In this document: piece by piece, positions 24,081 to 33,390 of the stretch
Layout of the letters: every line of letters starts with the position of its first letter
Numbering within the stretch: position 1 is the stretch's first letter
From: Anderseniella sp.
GTDB taxonomy: Bacteria; Pseudomonadota; Alphaproteobacteria; Rhizobiales; Aestuariivirgaceae
Reading direction: 5' to 3'
DNA: 64,000 nucleotides
Assembly (NCBI GenBank): GCA_030626025.1
Contig: DAOUPT010000005.1
Location: 36,920-100,919 of the forward strand
Notes under the pieces: model-generated
Told to the model about the DNA's origin: nothing
What the model saw: the letters and a program-made list of their open reading frames with translations, nothing else
Databases searched by the model: none
Program-made: the position numbers and the translations under genes

Positions 24081-24832
24081 GTCAGTTCCCCGTCAAGGAA
24101 AATCCATTTTGCTCCGGGGTGGTTATTTGTGTGCCTCGTGAATCGCTCCAGAAACTGCCAAAGTTCTGGCGAATGGTCCATGTGATGGGTACACAGACCG
24201 GTCGGCTCGCTAGGATCGCACTCGCCTGAGCGGCGTTTTTGCAAGTGGTTTAAAAAATCACCCAAAACTCTTTCGGCTCCCTTGAACCGGGCATTTTTCT
24301 TCCACTTAATTGGGTCGCTATGGGCGTGTATTACTTTAACGTTAAAGTCATTATTTTGACTTCTGAATCCTTCGGCGGAATAGGCTTTAAAACCTATTTC
24401 AGGCAACAAGGGCATTAACTTGTCGCTAAAGCGTGTCCAGGGTGGCACCAATACGGGCAAGAATTTTTCTCCAAAAGCCGCGTCAAGGATTTCATAGCCC
24501 TGACGCAGTTCAGCTAATACTGTTTCCAATGGACGATGACTGCCGAGCTCCCAACTCCCCTCCCCGTTTGGCGCATGATCAATATGGGCATATCCATGCT
24601 GGAGGATGCGGGTATTGGGAGATTGAGCAAGATATGCTGTAGCTCCTGCTTCAAGCCTGGCGGGGATAACAGCCAGATGTATAGGCACGTCAAATTTATC
24701 TGCAATTTCAACCAGTTGTTTTAACTGTGGCGTCAGTTCGCAGGCATCATCGTCGCGCCACCACAAGGTCGCAGAGGCACCTGCCTGATACCACTTATCC
24801 AGTTCGTCGTCCAGTTCCTGCCAGCTGGCCAT
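24077..24832 (-). CDS. Polysaccharide-deacetylase-like protein, paralogue of 41937-42695
   Basis: A 251-aa cytoplasmic protein with a NodB-like TIM-barrel pattern. LWWRDDDA (residues 23-30) gives the catalytic/metal aspartates, HGYAHIDH (about 79-86) the metal histidines, LVPPWTRF (about 127-134) motif 3 and LCTHHMDH the C-terminal histidines. No signal peptide is seen, so it probably acts on a cytoplasmic precursor such as a nucleotide or lipid-linked sugar. It shares every one of these motifs with the protein at 41937-42695. It is coupled to the downstream GNAT gene. Confidence 0.72.
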   Translation of the reverse strand: MASWQELDDELDKWYQAGASATLWWRDDDACELTPQLKQLVEIADKFDVPIHLAVIPARLEAGATAYLAQSPNTRILQHGYAHIDHAPNGEGSWELGSHRPLETVLAELRQGYEILDAAFGEKFLPVLVPPWTRFSDKLMPLLPEIGFKAYSAEGFRSQNNDFNVKVIHAHSDPIKWKKNARFKGAERVLGDFLNHLQKRRSGECDPSEPTGLCTHHMDHSPELWQFLERFTRHTNNHPGAKWIFLDGELT

Positions 24833-24932
24833 ATATACAACTCTTGATGCTTTTCGATAATCTCAATTTAAGCAATACGTATCAGACTACAAGGTTCGGA
24901 GATGTCACCTTTTGACAATTTTGACTGCTGAG

Positions 24933-26852
24933 TTACCAACCACCGCCACCGCCGCCACCGCCGCCACCGCCGGAAAAACCACCGCCGCCACTGCTTGAAC
25001 CGGATGAGGATGGTGGTGTTGCAGCAGCCATACCAGCGGAAACACCTCCAACAATGCCAGCAGTTGCTGCACCAAGATCACTGCTGCTCCAGCTCTGCGA
25101 ACCACGATACCATTGAGGGTGGTAGGCAGTATCCACATTTCCCGCTTTGGCCAATTGTGCTTCAAGCGCCTTTGACCACGGCTCTTCAACGCCCATGCCG
25201 ATTGCATAAGGCAGGAATTTTTCAAAAACCTCAGGCGTCACCTCGGGCGCACCAAGCATGTTCATGCGGTCGACTTCGGCAACGGACAGATACAATTTGA
25301 AGCCCTCAATTTCATCCATCACCTGACGACCAAGTTCGGTTGGGGCGTGCAAGAGGTTAAAGAAAACCACATTCATTGCACCCAGCAGCCCAAATGCAGC
25401 GGGAACCCATTGCGGCATGGTTTCAATACCGAGAACCAGCATGAACACGGGAATCAGTGCAGCACAGCCACCAATTGTCAAAAGAACGCCGACAATTTTT
25501 GATCCGCCACCGGGTAGTTTATCCCATAATCGCCGAAGCCCCATTGCAAGTAACAAGCTTCCCGCGCCAGCACTGAGAACCGAGATCAGCACGATAATGA
25601 TCTGCTCTCCCTGGCCGGGAAATGTGAATGCGGCAACAAATAGAACAATCACGCTCAAGACTGCACCAATTACAAAAAACATCCGGTTATTTTTAAAATA
25701 AACATCGCCGTGTTCAGCTTCTATCGCCGCCTTAAAATTCTGCCGGGTGGATTGAACCGTTGAGGCGTTGCTCTCTTCAAACCTGATTGTTTTGCGACTA
25801 CCGAGAAGCCCGCTTAAAATTTTCTGCTCGCCTTTCGGCAAGCCGCGACGGGAAGCATCAAGGCGTTTTAGGGTAAGCGTGTCGTTGGGTTTTTTAATTA
25901 CCAATCGTTTTTTAACGGCCAGCGAAACAAGAGCCGCGATAAATGCCAGTGACGCTCCCGATCCCTTGCCTTTAAATTTTCGATAATGAACAAAGCTTAC
26001 AGCGCCGGCTGACATACCTGCCGGTGCCGAAAAAAGCGGGATAATAATCCCGCCATCAGGGTCACGACCAAGACGGTCCCATGTTGTGTAATAAAACCCT
26101 GCAATACCTACCGTGCCAAAAGCAAGGACGATAAAGCCCAAATTGTCCCAGATAAACCACAGCCAATTCGACAAGGATGAAGGAACCGGGACGATACCCT
26201 TTTGCCAACCCACAGCGACCGTAAGACCTTCAAAACTGCCTAGCCCTCTGGTGGTTTCAAAACGAACGGCCCTGTCGGTCAGCATTATTGCATCGTAGTC
26301 ACGACCTGATTGTCCAAAGCGCCCGGTAAAAGCATTTTTTTGTAAAATTGTTGCTCCCTCAGGCAAGGTGATTGTTGCTATTGCATGATCGATAGGAAAG
26401 CGCCATTTGTTGCCGGTTGCGTTCCAATAGAGTTCATCATAATCCTCGAAATAGCGCAATTGGCGGGTAGATTCATAAGTGATCTCATAGACAAATTCAC
26501 CCGCATTCAAAAATGTATTCTTTTCACCGATATACAGCCGCTTATAGTCACCGGACATTTGCGAAAAATGCGGTTCTGCACGGCCATCGCGTTTTACGTC
26601 GACAACCTTGAAGCCAACCCGTCGCCAATAGCCATTCTTGTTGCGGTAACGAACCGGAAAATCACGATATATTCCGCGTCGGATTGCCCGTCGTTCTCCG
26701 CGGACATGGATGATTTCTTTTACTTTCACGGAACCATCAGGGCGAACGACAATATTACTCTCAAACTTCAGGATTCGTTCTTTTGCCAATACCGATGATT
26801 GCATCGCAAGCAACAGTAACAGAACACTCAGAAGGCCCGAAAATATACGCAT
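24933..26852 (-). CDS. DUF2207 membrane protein with glycine-rich tail
   Basis: A 639-aa predicted inner-membrane protein. The signal sequence [23 protein letters not shown] is followed by a periplasmic beta-rich DUF2207 domain ([21 protein letters not shown], about residues 58-78). Further on are a transmembrane helix near 230-250, a pair of helices near 390-430 and another pair near 450-500. The C-terminus ends in a Ser/Gly-rich tail with eleven consecutive glycines and a final Trp. DUF2207 proteins commonly sit beside LemA genes, as here (LemA lies 27 bp upstream). The function of the pair is unknown. Confidence 0.85.
   Translation of the reverse strand: MRIFSGLLSVLLLLLAMQSSVLAKERILKFESNIVVRPDGSVKVKEIIHVRGERRAIRRGIYRDFPVRYRNKNGYWRRVGFKVVDVKRDGRAEPHFSQMSGDYKRLYIGEKNTFLNAGEFVYEITYESTRQLRYFEDYDELYWNATGNKWRFPIDHAIATITLPEGATILQKNAFTGRFGQSGRDYDAIMLTDRAVRFETTRGLGSFEGLTVAVGWQKGIVPVPSSLSNWLWFIWDNLGFIVLAFGTVGIAGFYYTTWDRLGRDPDGGIIIPLFSAPAGMSAGAVSFVHYRKFKGKGSGASLAFIAALVSLAVKKRLVIKKPNDTLTLKRLDASRRGLPKGEQKILSGLLGSRKTIRFEESNASTVQSTRQNFKAAIEAEHGDVYFKNNRMFFVIGAVLSVIVLFVAAFTFPGQGEQIIIVLISVLSAGAGSLLLAMGLRRLWDKLPGGGSKIVGVLLTIGGCAALIPVFMLVLGIETMPQWVPAAFGLLGAMNVVFFNLLHAPTELGRQVMDEIEGFKLYLSVAEVDRMNMLGAPEVTPEVFEKFLPYAIGMGVEEPWSKALEAQLAKAGNVDTAYHPQWYRGSQSWSSSDLGAATAGIVGGVSAGMAAATPPSSSGSSSGGGGFSGGGGGGGGGGGW
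24939..24989. repeat. GGN codon repeat encoding a poly-glycine tail
   Basis: A near-perfect CCG/CCA trinucleotide tract on the plus strand reads as glycine codons at the 3' end of the DUF2207 gene. Such tracts are prone to length variation. Glycine-rich tails of this type are common in DUF2207 proteins. Confidence 0.8.
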
Positions 26853-26879
26853 TTGTAAAACCGATATGTTGGCTTGAGT

Positions 26880-27440
26880 CTAGAATTCGACTTTTGGCAG
26901 CTGACGTGCGGCATCGTCATCTATCTCAAAAAATTCTGCCTTGATAAAATCAAACTGGTTGGCCACGAGGTTTGAAGGAAACGCTTCAACTGACACATTC
27001 ATAATCCGCACAGCACCGTTATAGTAACGGCGTGACATCTGTATCTGATTTTCAATCTCGTCAAGCGAGTTTTGAAAATCCATGACGTTTTGATTGGCTT
27101 TCAGGTCGGGATAATTTTCCATTACCGCAAACAGGTTCATTAGACCGGCGCTGAGAGCCCCTTCAGCCTTGCCCCGTTCTTCAGGGCCCTTATCGGCAAC
27201 ATCATTGGCGTGGGAGCGCATTTTGGTGATGCCTTCGAGCAGACCTTTTTCGTGCTTCATATATCCTTTAACGGCAGCCAGAAGATTTGGTATCAGGTTT
27301 GAGCGGCGCTTGAGTTGAACATCAATACCGCTCCAGCCCTCTTCAACACTCTGGCGATTTTTGACCAATTTATTGTAAAGGGAAATGACATAAAGAACGA
27401 CTGCGATCGCGATGCCAATAAGAACAAACGTAGTTGTCAT
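26880..27440 (-). CDS. lemA: LemA family protein
   Basis: A 186-aa membrane-anchored helical protein. One N-terminal transmembrane helix (FVLIGIAIAVVLYVISLYN) is followed by the LemA signature region (GWSGIDVQLKRRSNLIPNLL, about residues 41-60) and the C-terminal FPSNLVANQFDF. The family's molecular role is unsettled. It is the gene directly upstream of DUF2207, a very common pairing, and probably forms an operon with it. Confidence 0.92.
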   Translation of the reverse strand: MTTTFVLIGIAIAVVLYVISLYNKLVKNRQSVEEGWSGIDVQLKRRSNLIPNLLAAVKGYMKHEKGLLEGITKMRSHANDVADKGPEERGKAEGALSAGLMNLFAVMENYPDLKANQNVMDFQNSLDEIENQIQMSRRYYNGAVRIMNVSVEAFPSNLVANQFDFIKAEFFEIDDDAARQLPKVEF

Positions 27441-27498
27441 GGTTACCTCACTTAGAGAGAATCGATTAGGTCACTTTACATAGGGTAATCATAAAATG

Positions 27499-27966
27499 CT
27501 AGCCCGTTGCAGCTTTCAACTCACTGCGCGCAACAGAAAGTTCACTGGTGGTTTTGGTCAGTCGGTCGGCCAACTCGCGCATAATCTCAATACCCATGTC
27601 CGGAAACTCCCTGATCAGACGTATAAAAGTTTCTTTGTCAATTTTCAGGGACTGTAATTTTGTGTCGGCCCGCACGGTTGCAGTCCGCGGCACTTCGCAT
27701 AAAACGGCTATTTCGCCGATGACGGCGTTTTCGCCGACCTGGGCCACAACGAATTCATTGCCATTCTGATTGATGATAATACTGGCTTCACCCGAAAGAA
27801 TAACGTAGGCGGCATCACCAATATCACCCTGACGGCACAAGTCCTGGCCCGGTAAAAAACTCATCCGCTCGGAGGTAAAAGCCAACAATTTCAGTTTGGC
27901 GGGATCAAGTTGGGCAAACAACGGAACCCTGCGAAGAACTTCAACTTCTTCTTTAAGTGATGTCAT
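27499..27966 (-). CDS. Stand-alone cyclic-nucleotide-binding domain protein
   Basis: A 155-aa protein consisting of one CRP-type beta-barrel without a DNA-binding domain. The phosphate-binding cassette is well kept: GEIAVLCEVPRTATVRA (about residues 94-110) retains the Glu and Arg that contact cAMP. A C-terminal helix follows (ELADRLTKTTSELSVARSEL). It lies 59 bp downstream of the degenerate ABC-exporter-like gene on the same strand and may regulate it. Two class III cyclases are encoded about 15-20 kb away. Confidence 0.85.
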   Translation of the reverse strand: MTSLKEEVEVLRRVPLFAQLDPAKLKLLAFTSERMSFLPGQDLCRQGDIGDAAYVILSGEASIIINQNGNEFVVAQVGENAVIGEIAVLCEVPRTATVRADTKLQSLKIDKETFIRLIREFPDMGIEIMRELADRLTKTTSELSVARSELKAATG

Positions 27967-28025
27967 ATCGTTTCCTCCTGCATATCATTCGTCACTCTTT
28001 ACCGCGCCTTGGCAGTGCTTGCGCA

Positions 28026-30794
28026 TCAGGCAATGAGTTTTGCAAATTTTCCTTGTTTGGCAATTAATTCATCTGGCTCGCCGTCTTCAACCAACCGGCC
28101 CTGATCCATAACCAAAACACGGTCGAAATATTTCGCCATTACCGGGCTTGCCAAAACCCAGAAAACACCCCGGTTTACTTCAGTGCTACGGGCATTGTTC
28201 ACAATATCACTAATAATTTTTTCCTGACCGGGCCGGTCCAATGCTGCCAGAGCACGGTTTACAATCAAGAAGTCTGGCTGTTTCAGCAAGGCGCGAGCCA
28301 GTCCCAGTTTTTGGCGTTGTGCCGAGGTCAGGCGCTTTCCGGAAACCCCAATATTAAATTCAAGACCAACGGTAAAAATCTCGTCGTAGAGTTCATGCTC
28401 ATCAAGTACATCTCTCAACATTCCCAAAATGGTCTTTTGGCCTTCGGCAACACCATAGGCGATGCGGCCCATCAAAATATTGTCCTGAACAGATGAGGCG
28501 CAGTTGTAAACATCAGGATCATAAAATTCGATGACCGTTTGCAGCCGTTCGGGCAAGCCTTCACGAAATGCATGCCGGGTCTTTAACAACTTATTCCGCA
28601 AGTCATCATCAAGCAATCCTATACGATGACGTGGCTCTACGTAGTCAAAAGTTAAACGGATGAACATCTCGCGATCAGCATCGGCCAGGTCGTCATACAC
28701 AAGACCCTTTAAACGGGTCAGCGCGGCTTGATATTCGGGCATTTCCTCTGCCGTCATAAAACTCAGTTGTTCAAAAAACGGATGACCAGGATCAAGGTCA
28801 GCAAACAACTCGACAGCCGTCGAGGCCATTTCGTGACCAATTTCATAAAAACTCTGCAACAGGTCATTGTCTTTCAAAACCTGGTGCAGAAAAGGATCCT
28901 TGTGCAGCTGTTCACCATCAAAGTCACCATCCAGAAACGTTCCGAACAGCAAATTTTCACTAACAGTTGCCTGTACCGTATATGTAGCGGGATCGAACAA
29001 CTCGACCATTTCCGCATAGGGATCTTTGGCCAACCGGGTCTTAAGTTCTTTGCGGGCAGAGAGGATTTTTTGCACCAAATCGGGCCGTACAGACGGAACA
29101 ACAATACCCTTGAGACCAAAATTCATGACATCTGAAGCAAGGTCAACCAGTTTGAGCGTTTCCATCACTTTGAATATCAAATCTTTATGGTCGGTTGCAC
29201 CAGCAGCCTGATAATTTGTCCAGTCGGCGGCGATATCAAGCTCACTGTTGCCAGCGTTTTTTGCTTCTGCCAGTTCCCATTTTCGCTGCTTTTTACCGGC
29301 TTCATCATAGTCTTTGGCTTTAAATGGAGCGTGTTTCAGGCCATAAGTCAGGTTCTCGCCCAAGGAACCAAAAAACAACGATATTTCGGCTGGTACATAC
29401 CCAATCCGGCGGCCAGTAATTGATTCCGGTAGTTTTTCAAGATCGTCGGCATTCAGCTTGATCGTACCGCGATTTTCCGGCAACAGACGGGCCAGTACGT
29501 CAGCAAGTGTTTCACCACCGGCATTCAGACCACCGACAACTGCAATCCGCTGGTCCAGTGAAAATTGGGTCGAAACCCCCTCCAACAGCTTGTTTCCGGT
29601 ATCATCAACGACTGAAAGTCCGTTAAGTTTATAACCATCGCGAAGACCAGTAACCGGTTCCAGCGTTGCTTCTTGCAGTTGACGGTCTATCATTCCATCA
29701 GAATGGAACTGCTCCACAACCTGGGTATATTTGACCTGGACATCCAGTCGCTGCTGGTCCCAGCTGATCAGTTCCCTGATCGGAGCCGGCAGGTCTTTAT
29801 AGGCGGCAATAACAGCAACCAGTTGGCCGATATCCATTCGACCGGTCAGGGCAAAATACCCTCCGAGCAGGTAAAAAACAAATGGCGTAACCTGCGCCAG
29901 AAAATTATTTAGAAATTTGACAAAAAACTTACGCTGGAACAGCTCATAACGAATGGCAAAAATATGGCCCAGGCGTGCGGAAATATCTGCGCGTTCAAAA
30001 TTTGATGTGTCGTTGACGTGAACAGATGTAATGCCATCAACGAGTTCGCCGACTTTACCTGCCAATTGTCGGGCAGTGATCTGACGCTGACGCCCCAGTT
30101 CAACCAATCTGCGCCGCAAGCGCGGGATTAAAATGGCCTGAACAGCTACAATGCCTCCTGCAATGAGCCCAAGCCAGGCGCTCTGTAGCATAATAAATGC
30201 CATGGCAGTAAGCGCCTGCCCGCCCAGAAACACCGGCGTTATGAACGCCTCACCGACAAATCCGCCAATGGGCTCGACCTCGTCTTTGACCATGCTGGCG
30301 ACTTCAGACTGCTTGACCCGCTTAAAGTGAGGAATGGGAAAACGCAACAGCCGGTCAACCAGTTCAAACCGCAAGCGACGAAGCATGCGCTCACCAAGCC
30401 GGCCTTTGTAGAGGTTGATATAAAATTTGAACAACCCGTTGATGATAACCAGCAACAGGAAAGTACAGGAAAGAGCAACCAGCGTATTCCAGCGATCAAG
30501 ACTGAAACCGGAAAAAAGCACGAATGGTTCTGCTGCTTCAGCCCCCCCCAACCACGCAGGAATATCAAAAGCAATTTTCAGAAAGATCTCGCGAGAGTCT
30601 TCAGTCGGAAAACCCCGCCCTTGAATCGGACCATTTACGATGCGTTTCGGTATATCAAGAGCGAGAAAGTAACTCGGCATTGAAAGCAGTACAATACCCA
30701 ACACCCAAAGCTGCTGCTTTTTGGTATGCATCCAGGCGAACTGAAAAACCGTCGCTGGTAGCACCTTGTCTTGGTCTTTTTTGTCGTCTGCCAA
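28026..30794 (-). CDS. ABC-exporter-like protein with degenerate nucleotide-binding domain
   Basis: A 922-aa protein. An ABC-exporter membrane domain spans about residues 20-345, and an NBD-like region about 385-922 is expanded by some 300 residues. The nucleotide-site motifs are all altered. Walker A reads GGLNAGGET (421-429; Lys replaced by Gly427). The Q-loop reads YVPAE (Gln replaced by Ala469) and the signature LTSAQ (822-826) replaces LSGGQ. Walker B reads LIVNRALAALD (Asp and Glu replaced by Asn846 and Arg847), and the H-loop His is replaced by Ser883. The insertion contains an internal repeat (SENLLFG near 612-618 and QDNILMG near 770-776, each preceded by a similar helix). It is not a pseudogene: the frame is open and the fold features persist. 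It may be a non-hydrolysing transporter, scaffold or sensor. It lies upstream of a cNMP-binding gene and downstream of three glycosyltransferases. Confidence 0.85.
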   Translation of the reverse strand: MADDKKDQDKVLPATVFQFAWMHTKKQQLWVLGIVLLSMPSYFLALDIPKRIVNGPIQGRGFPTEDSREIFLKIAFDIPAWLGGAEAAEPFVLFSGFSLDRWNTLVALSCTFLLLVIINGLFKFYINLYKGRLGERMLRRLRFELVDRLLRFPIPHFKRVKQSEVASMVKDEVEPIGGFVGEAFITPVFLGGQALTAMAFIMLQSAWLGLIAGGIVAVQAILIPRLRRRLVELGRQRQITARQLAGKVGELVDGITSVHVNDTSNFERADISARLGHIFAIRYELFQRKFFVKFLNNFLAQVTPFVFYLLGGYFALTGRMDIGQLVAVIAAYKDLPAPIRELISWDQQRLDVQVKYTQVVEQFHSDGMIDRQLQEATLEPVTGLRDGYKLNGLSVVDDTGNKLLEGVSTQFSLDQRIAVVGGLNAGGETLADVLARLLPENRGTIKLNADDLEKLPESITGRRIGYVPAEISLFFGSLGENLTYGLKHAPFKAKDYDEAGKKQRKWELAEAKNAGNSELDIAADWTNYQAAGATDHKDLIFKVMETLKLVDLASDVMNFGLKGIVVPSVRPDLVQKILSARKELKTRLAKDPYAEMVELFDPATYTVQATVSENLLFGTFLDGDFDGEQLHKDPFLHQVLKDNDLLQSFYEIGHEMASTAVELFADLDPGHPFFEQLSFMTAEEMPEYQAALTRLKGLVYDDLADADREMFIRLTFDYVEPRHRIGLLDDDLRNKLLKTRHAFREGLPERLQTVIEFYDPDVYNCASSVQDNILMGRIAYGVAEGQKTILGMLRDVLDEHELYDEIFTVGLEFNIGVSGKRLTSAQRQKLGLARALLKQPDFLIVNRALAALDRPGQEKIISDIVNNARSTEVNRGVFWVLASPVMAKYFDRVLVMDQGRLVEDGEPDELIAKQGKFAKLIA

Positions 30795-30974
30795 ATTCAG
30801 CCTCGAAAAGCAAAAACATTATATTTATGAAGCAACCATACGAAAGATATACGGGCTTTGCGAGGTTAAAATATCTGAATTTGAATCAATTGCTTAACTG
30901 ACAACGACAATTTCCGCATATAGACATGAAAAAGCAGATCCCCACGGCAAAATCGAATTCCCAGCAGGTGAGTT

Positions 30975-32129
30975 TTACAAATTTTTCACCCTGTTTTTGA
31001 GGGCGTACTGCAGAATTTTAGCTGATTGTTGGGCACCATCAAGCATGAGCGAAATCCTGTTTATTGGCGTCGGGCTGGCTAAATGCTGGTCAATTACATC
31101 GGCCAGTCGCTGTGGCGTGATTGCCGGTTCGGCTATGCTTGAAGCCAAACCACACTCAACCAACCGGTCAGCGCGGCGCGTTTGTTCGGTCTCGCCGCCA
31201 GAAGAAAACGGCACCAAAACACTGGCACAATCGGCACGCAAAATGTCCGCTGTTGTATTATAGCCAGCTTGAGAAATCGATAATCGGGCATGGGCCAACA
31301 GTGCTCTGAAATCTGTGCGATGGGTTTCGATAATTACATTTTTAGCAACTTCGGCTTTAAGCATACCGCGTATTTTTTCAGAGAGATTCGGTCCGGTGAG
31401 AAAACACCATTGTTCATCAGACAATCTGGTCATTGGTCGGGCTTTCAGGGCGTTTAGCATGACCAGTTCACCAGCGGCCCCGCCGCCAGCAGATACAACG
31501 ACATCATATTTTGGCCCGGTCAACGCCGGAACATCGGCCGATACGATACCAGTGTATTTAACAAGATGTTCAATCTCGTCAGCAAGCTCGAACGATTCGC
31601 CAAGGGTTACGAATTGCGGATCGCCGTGAACCATTAACAGGTCAAAGTTTTGCTTGAGTGTTTCAACGGTTTCCTGAAGCCGTTTTGGTTTCTTTTTTTC
31701 CTGAACAATGTCACGAACAGAACCGGCGACAAGCGGCGCCCAATCGGCGCTTTTTGCTCTTTCAAGCAAAGGGATCAATTCAAACCGCATTTGGCGGCGT
31801 CCGAAGGGAAAAGCTTCGATGACCAGAATGTCAGGTCGAAAATCCTCAAATATCGCCAATAATTGATCACGGCGGTCATCAAGGTATTGTTCGTCAACCA
31901 ATGTCCCGCTTGCATCTGTTAAATCATTAAAACGAAAGCAACCGGCTTTGAGAACCGGAAGATAGGCGACGTCAATTCCTTCACCAGGAAACCCTTCAAC
32001 CGGCACGCCGCCCATAACCATTTTGACGTCAAAACCTTGTTTTACCAGCCCGCCACAAATCAAACTGGCACGGGCCAAATGACCAATACCAAGCAAATGC
32101 TGGACATAAAACATGACACGTCCGGTCAA
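30975..32129 (-). CDS. Predicted glycosyltransferase (COG4671-like, MurG/GT-B fold)
   Basis: A 384-aa GT-B protein. The N-terminal loop GIGHLARAS (residues 14-22) is like the GxGH loop of MurG-type enzymes. The C-terminal half has VVSAGGGAAGELV (about 215) and SISQAGYNTTADIL (about 290), the nucleotide-sugar site. The substrate is unknown. It overlaps the next upstream gene (32126) by 4 bp, so it is coupled to the GT4 enzyme. It resembles the protein at 33391-34611 in motif layout, so the locus holds two related GTs on either side of a GT4. Confidence 0.78.
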   Translation of the reverse strand: MTGRVMFYVQHLLGIGHLARASLICGGLVKQGFDVKMVMGGVPVEGFPGEGIDVAYLPVLKAGCFRFNDLTDASGTLVDEQYLDDRRDQLLAIFEDFRPDILVIEAFPFGRRQMRFELIPLLERAKSADWAPLVAGSVRDIVQEKKKPKRLQETVETLKQNFDLLMVHGDPQFVTLGESFELADEIEHLVKYTGIVSADVPALTGPKYDVVVSAGGGAAGELVMLNALKARPMTRLSDEQWCFLTGPNLSEKIRGMLKAEVAKNVIIETHRTDFRALLAHARLSISQAGYNTTADILRADCASVLVPFSSGGETEQTRRADRLVECGLASSIAEPAITPQRLADVIDQHLASPTPINRISLMLDGAQQSAKILQYALKNRVKNL

Positions 32130-33379
32130 TCTATGGCTCCTTTTTTCACCACACCTTGTTGCTCAAACAAATTACCAAGATAACCGATTGAAGTGATGTG
32201 ATTAAAATCGGCCCGCACCCGCTTTTCCCCCGCCTGCCCCATTTTCTGACGCAATGCCGGGTCGCGCAGTAAGGTTTCAATCGCCTGGCTGAGTTGTCGG
32301 GAATTATTTTGTTCAACAAGCAAGCCATTTTCACCGTCATCGACCAGTTCAGGAACCCCGGAAACAGTGGTCGAGATAACCGGTATGGATTGACTTTGCG
32401 CTTCGACGATTACATTGGGCAATCCATCGCGATCACCATTACGGGCTATCCGGCACGGTAACACAAACAGGTCAGATTTTCGATATTGAGCAAGAACATC
32501 AGTTTGCGGCAACGCCCCGCGCCATTCAAGATGATCTTGCAGCCCGAGTTTTTGGGCCTGTTGTTTCAAGTCTTTAACCAGATCACCGGCGCCTATGTGG
32601 ACCCACTTCCAATTCAGCGATTTCGGCAATTTTGCAAAGGCTTCAACCAAAACATCCAAGCCCTTTTTTTCCACAGCACGCGACACCGTAACCATCACCA
32701 CCGGCGCTTCTGCACTACTGCCGTCATTTGCTTTATGCACCTCATCTGGTGAATCAAACCGTGACAGATCGAGACCATGATAGCTTAGGTGAATGCGTGA
32801 TGGATCCCTTGCAAGGGACTGCAAGTGTTTCCAGCCGTTTTTAGTACAGGTCACAACCCATTTCGCCGTTTTCAGTTTGTCTTTGAGATCTTCATCGCTG
32901 GAGGTCCAGATGTCTTTGGCATGGGCCGAACAGGTATAAGACAAACCAGTAATCAGGCTTGCGTAAAATGTGACTGATGCCGGTGTGTGAAGAAAATGGG
33001 CGTGTAGATGGGCGATGTCAGCCGGTAGTTCAGCAGCCATCACCAAAGCCTGCCCGAAGCGGCGGAACCGGTTGCGTGAAAAATCCCGTTTCAAATCCTT
33101 TAAAAACTGTTTGCGAGCGGCGGCATAACCGGGCTGTTTACGCGATTTCCACCATCCTTTAAGGACACGCAAGGACTCGTCATGGAGATACTCTGGCAGA
33201 TATGACACCGGTGCCGATATCTCATCATGGACCGGGTGGGTGTGCTTGTCGGTCGGATGACGCATGGAAATCAGGTGTAAGGTGAAACCTGCGTTTTCAA
33301 GACCTAAAAGTTCCTGGGCAATAAATGTCTCTGAAAGGCGCGGGTACCCTTTCAGAACAACAGCGATGGTGTTTCTCAT
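32126..33379 (-). CDS. Glycosyltransferase family 4
   Basis: A 417-aa retaining GT-B glycosyltransferase. The N-terminus VVLKGYPRLSETFIAQELLGL is typical of exopolysaccharide/colanic-acid-type GT4 enzymes. The acceptor/donor region AHLHAHFLHTPAS lies near residue 125. The C-terminal donor site has GDRDGLPNVIVEAQSQSIPV (about residues 322-341), with the E-x7-E type pattern. It starts 11 bp after the upstream GT gene and overlaps the downstream one by 4 bp. The product glycan is unknown. Confidence 0.88.
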   Translation of the reverse strand: MRNTIAVVLKGYPRLSETFIAQELLGLENAGFTLHLISMRHPTDKHTHPVHDEISAPVSYLPEYLHDESLRVLKGWWKSRKQPGYAAARKQFLKDLKRDFSRNRFRRFGQALVMAAELPADIAHLHAHFLHTPASVTFYASLITGLSYTCSAHAKDIWTSSDEDLKDKLKTAKWVVTCTKNGWKHLQSLARDPSRIHLSYHGLDLSRFDSPDEVHKANDGSSAEAPVVMVTVSRAVEKKGLDVLVEAFAKLPKSLNWKWVHIGAGDLVKDLKQQAQKLGLQDHLEWRGALPQTDVLAQYRKSDLFVLPCRIARNGDRDGLPNVIVEAQSQSIPVISTTVSGVPELVDDGENGLLVEQNNSRQLSQAIETLLRDPALRQKMGQAGEKRVRADFNHITSIGYLGNLFEQQGVVKKGAID

Positions 33380-33390
33380 AGGTTTTCAGC

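Noticed and set aside
28026..30794. ABC-exporter-like gene as a pseudogene
   Set aside because: No stop or frameshift over 922 codons. The motif losses are spread across all catalytic positions, with an organised insertion rather than random decay.
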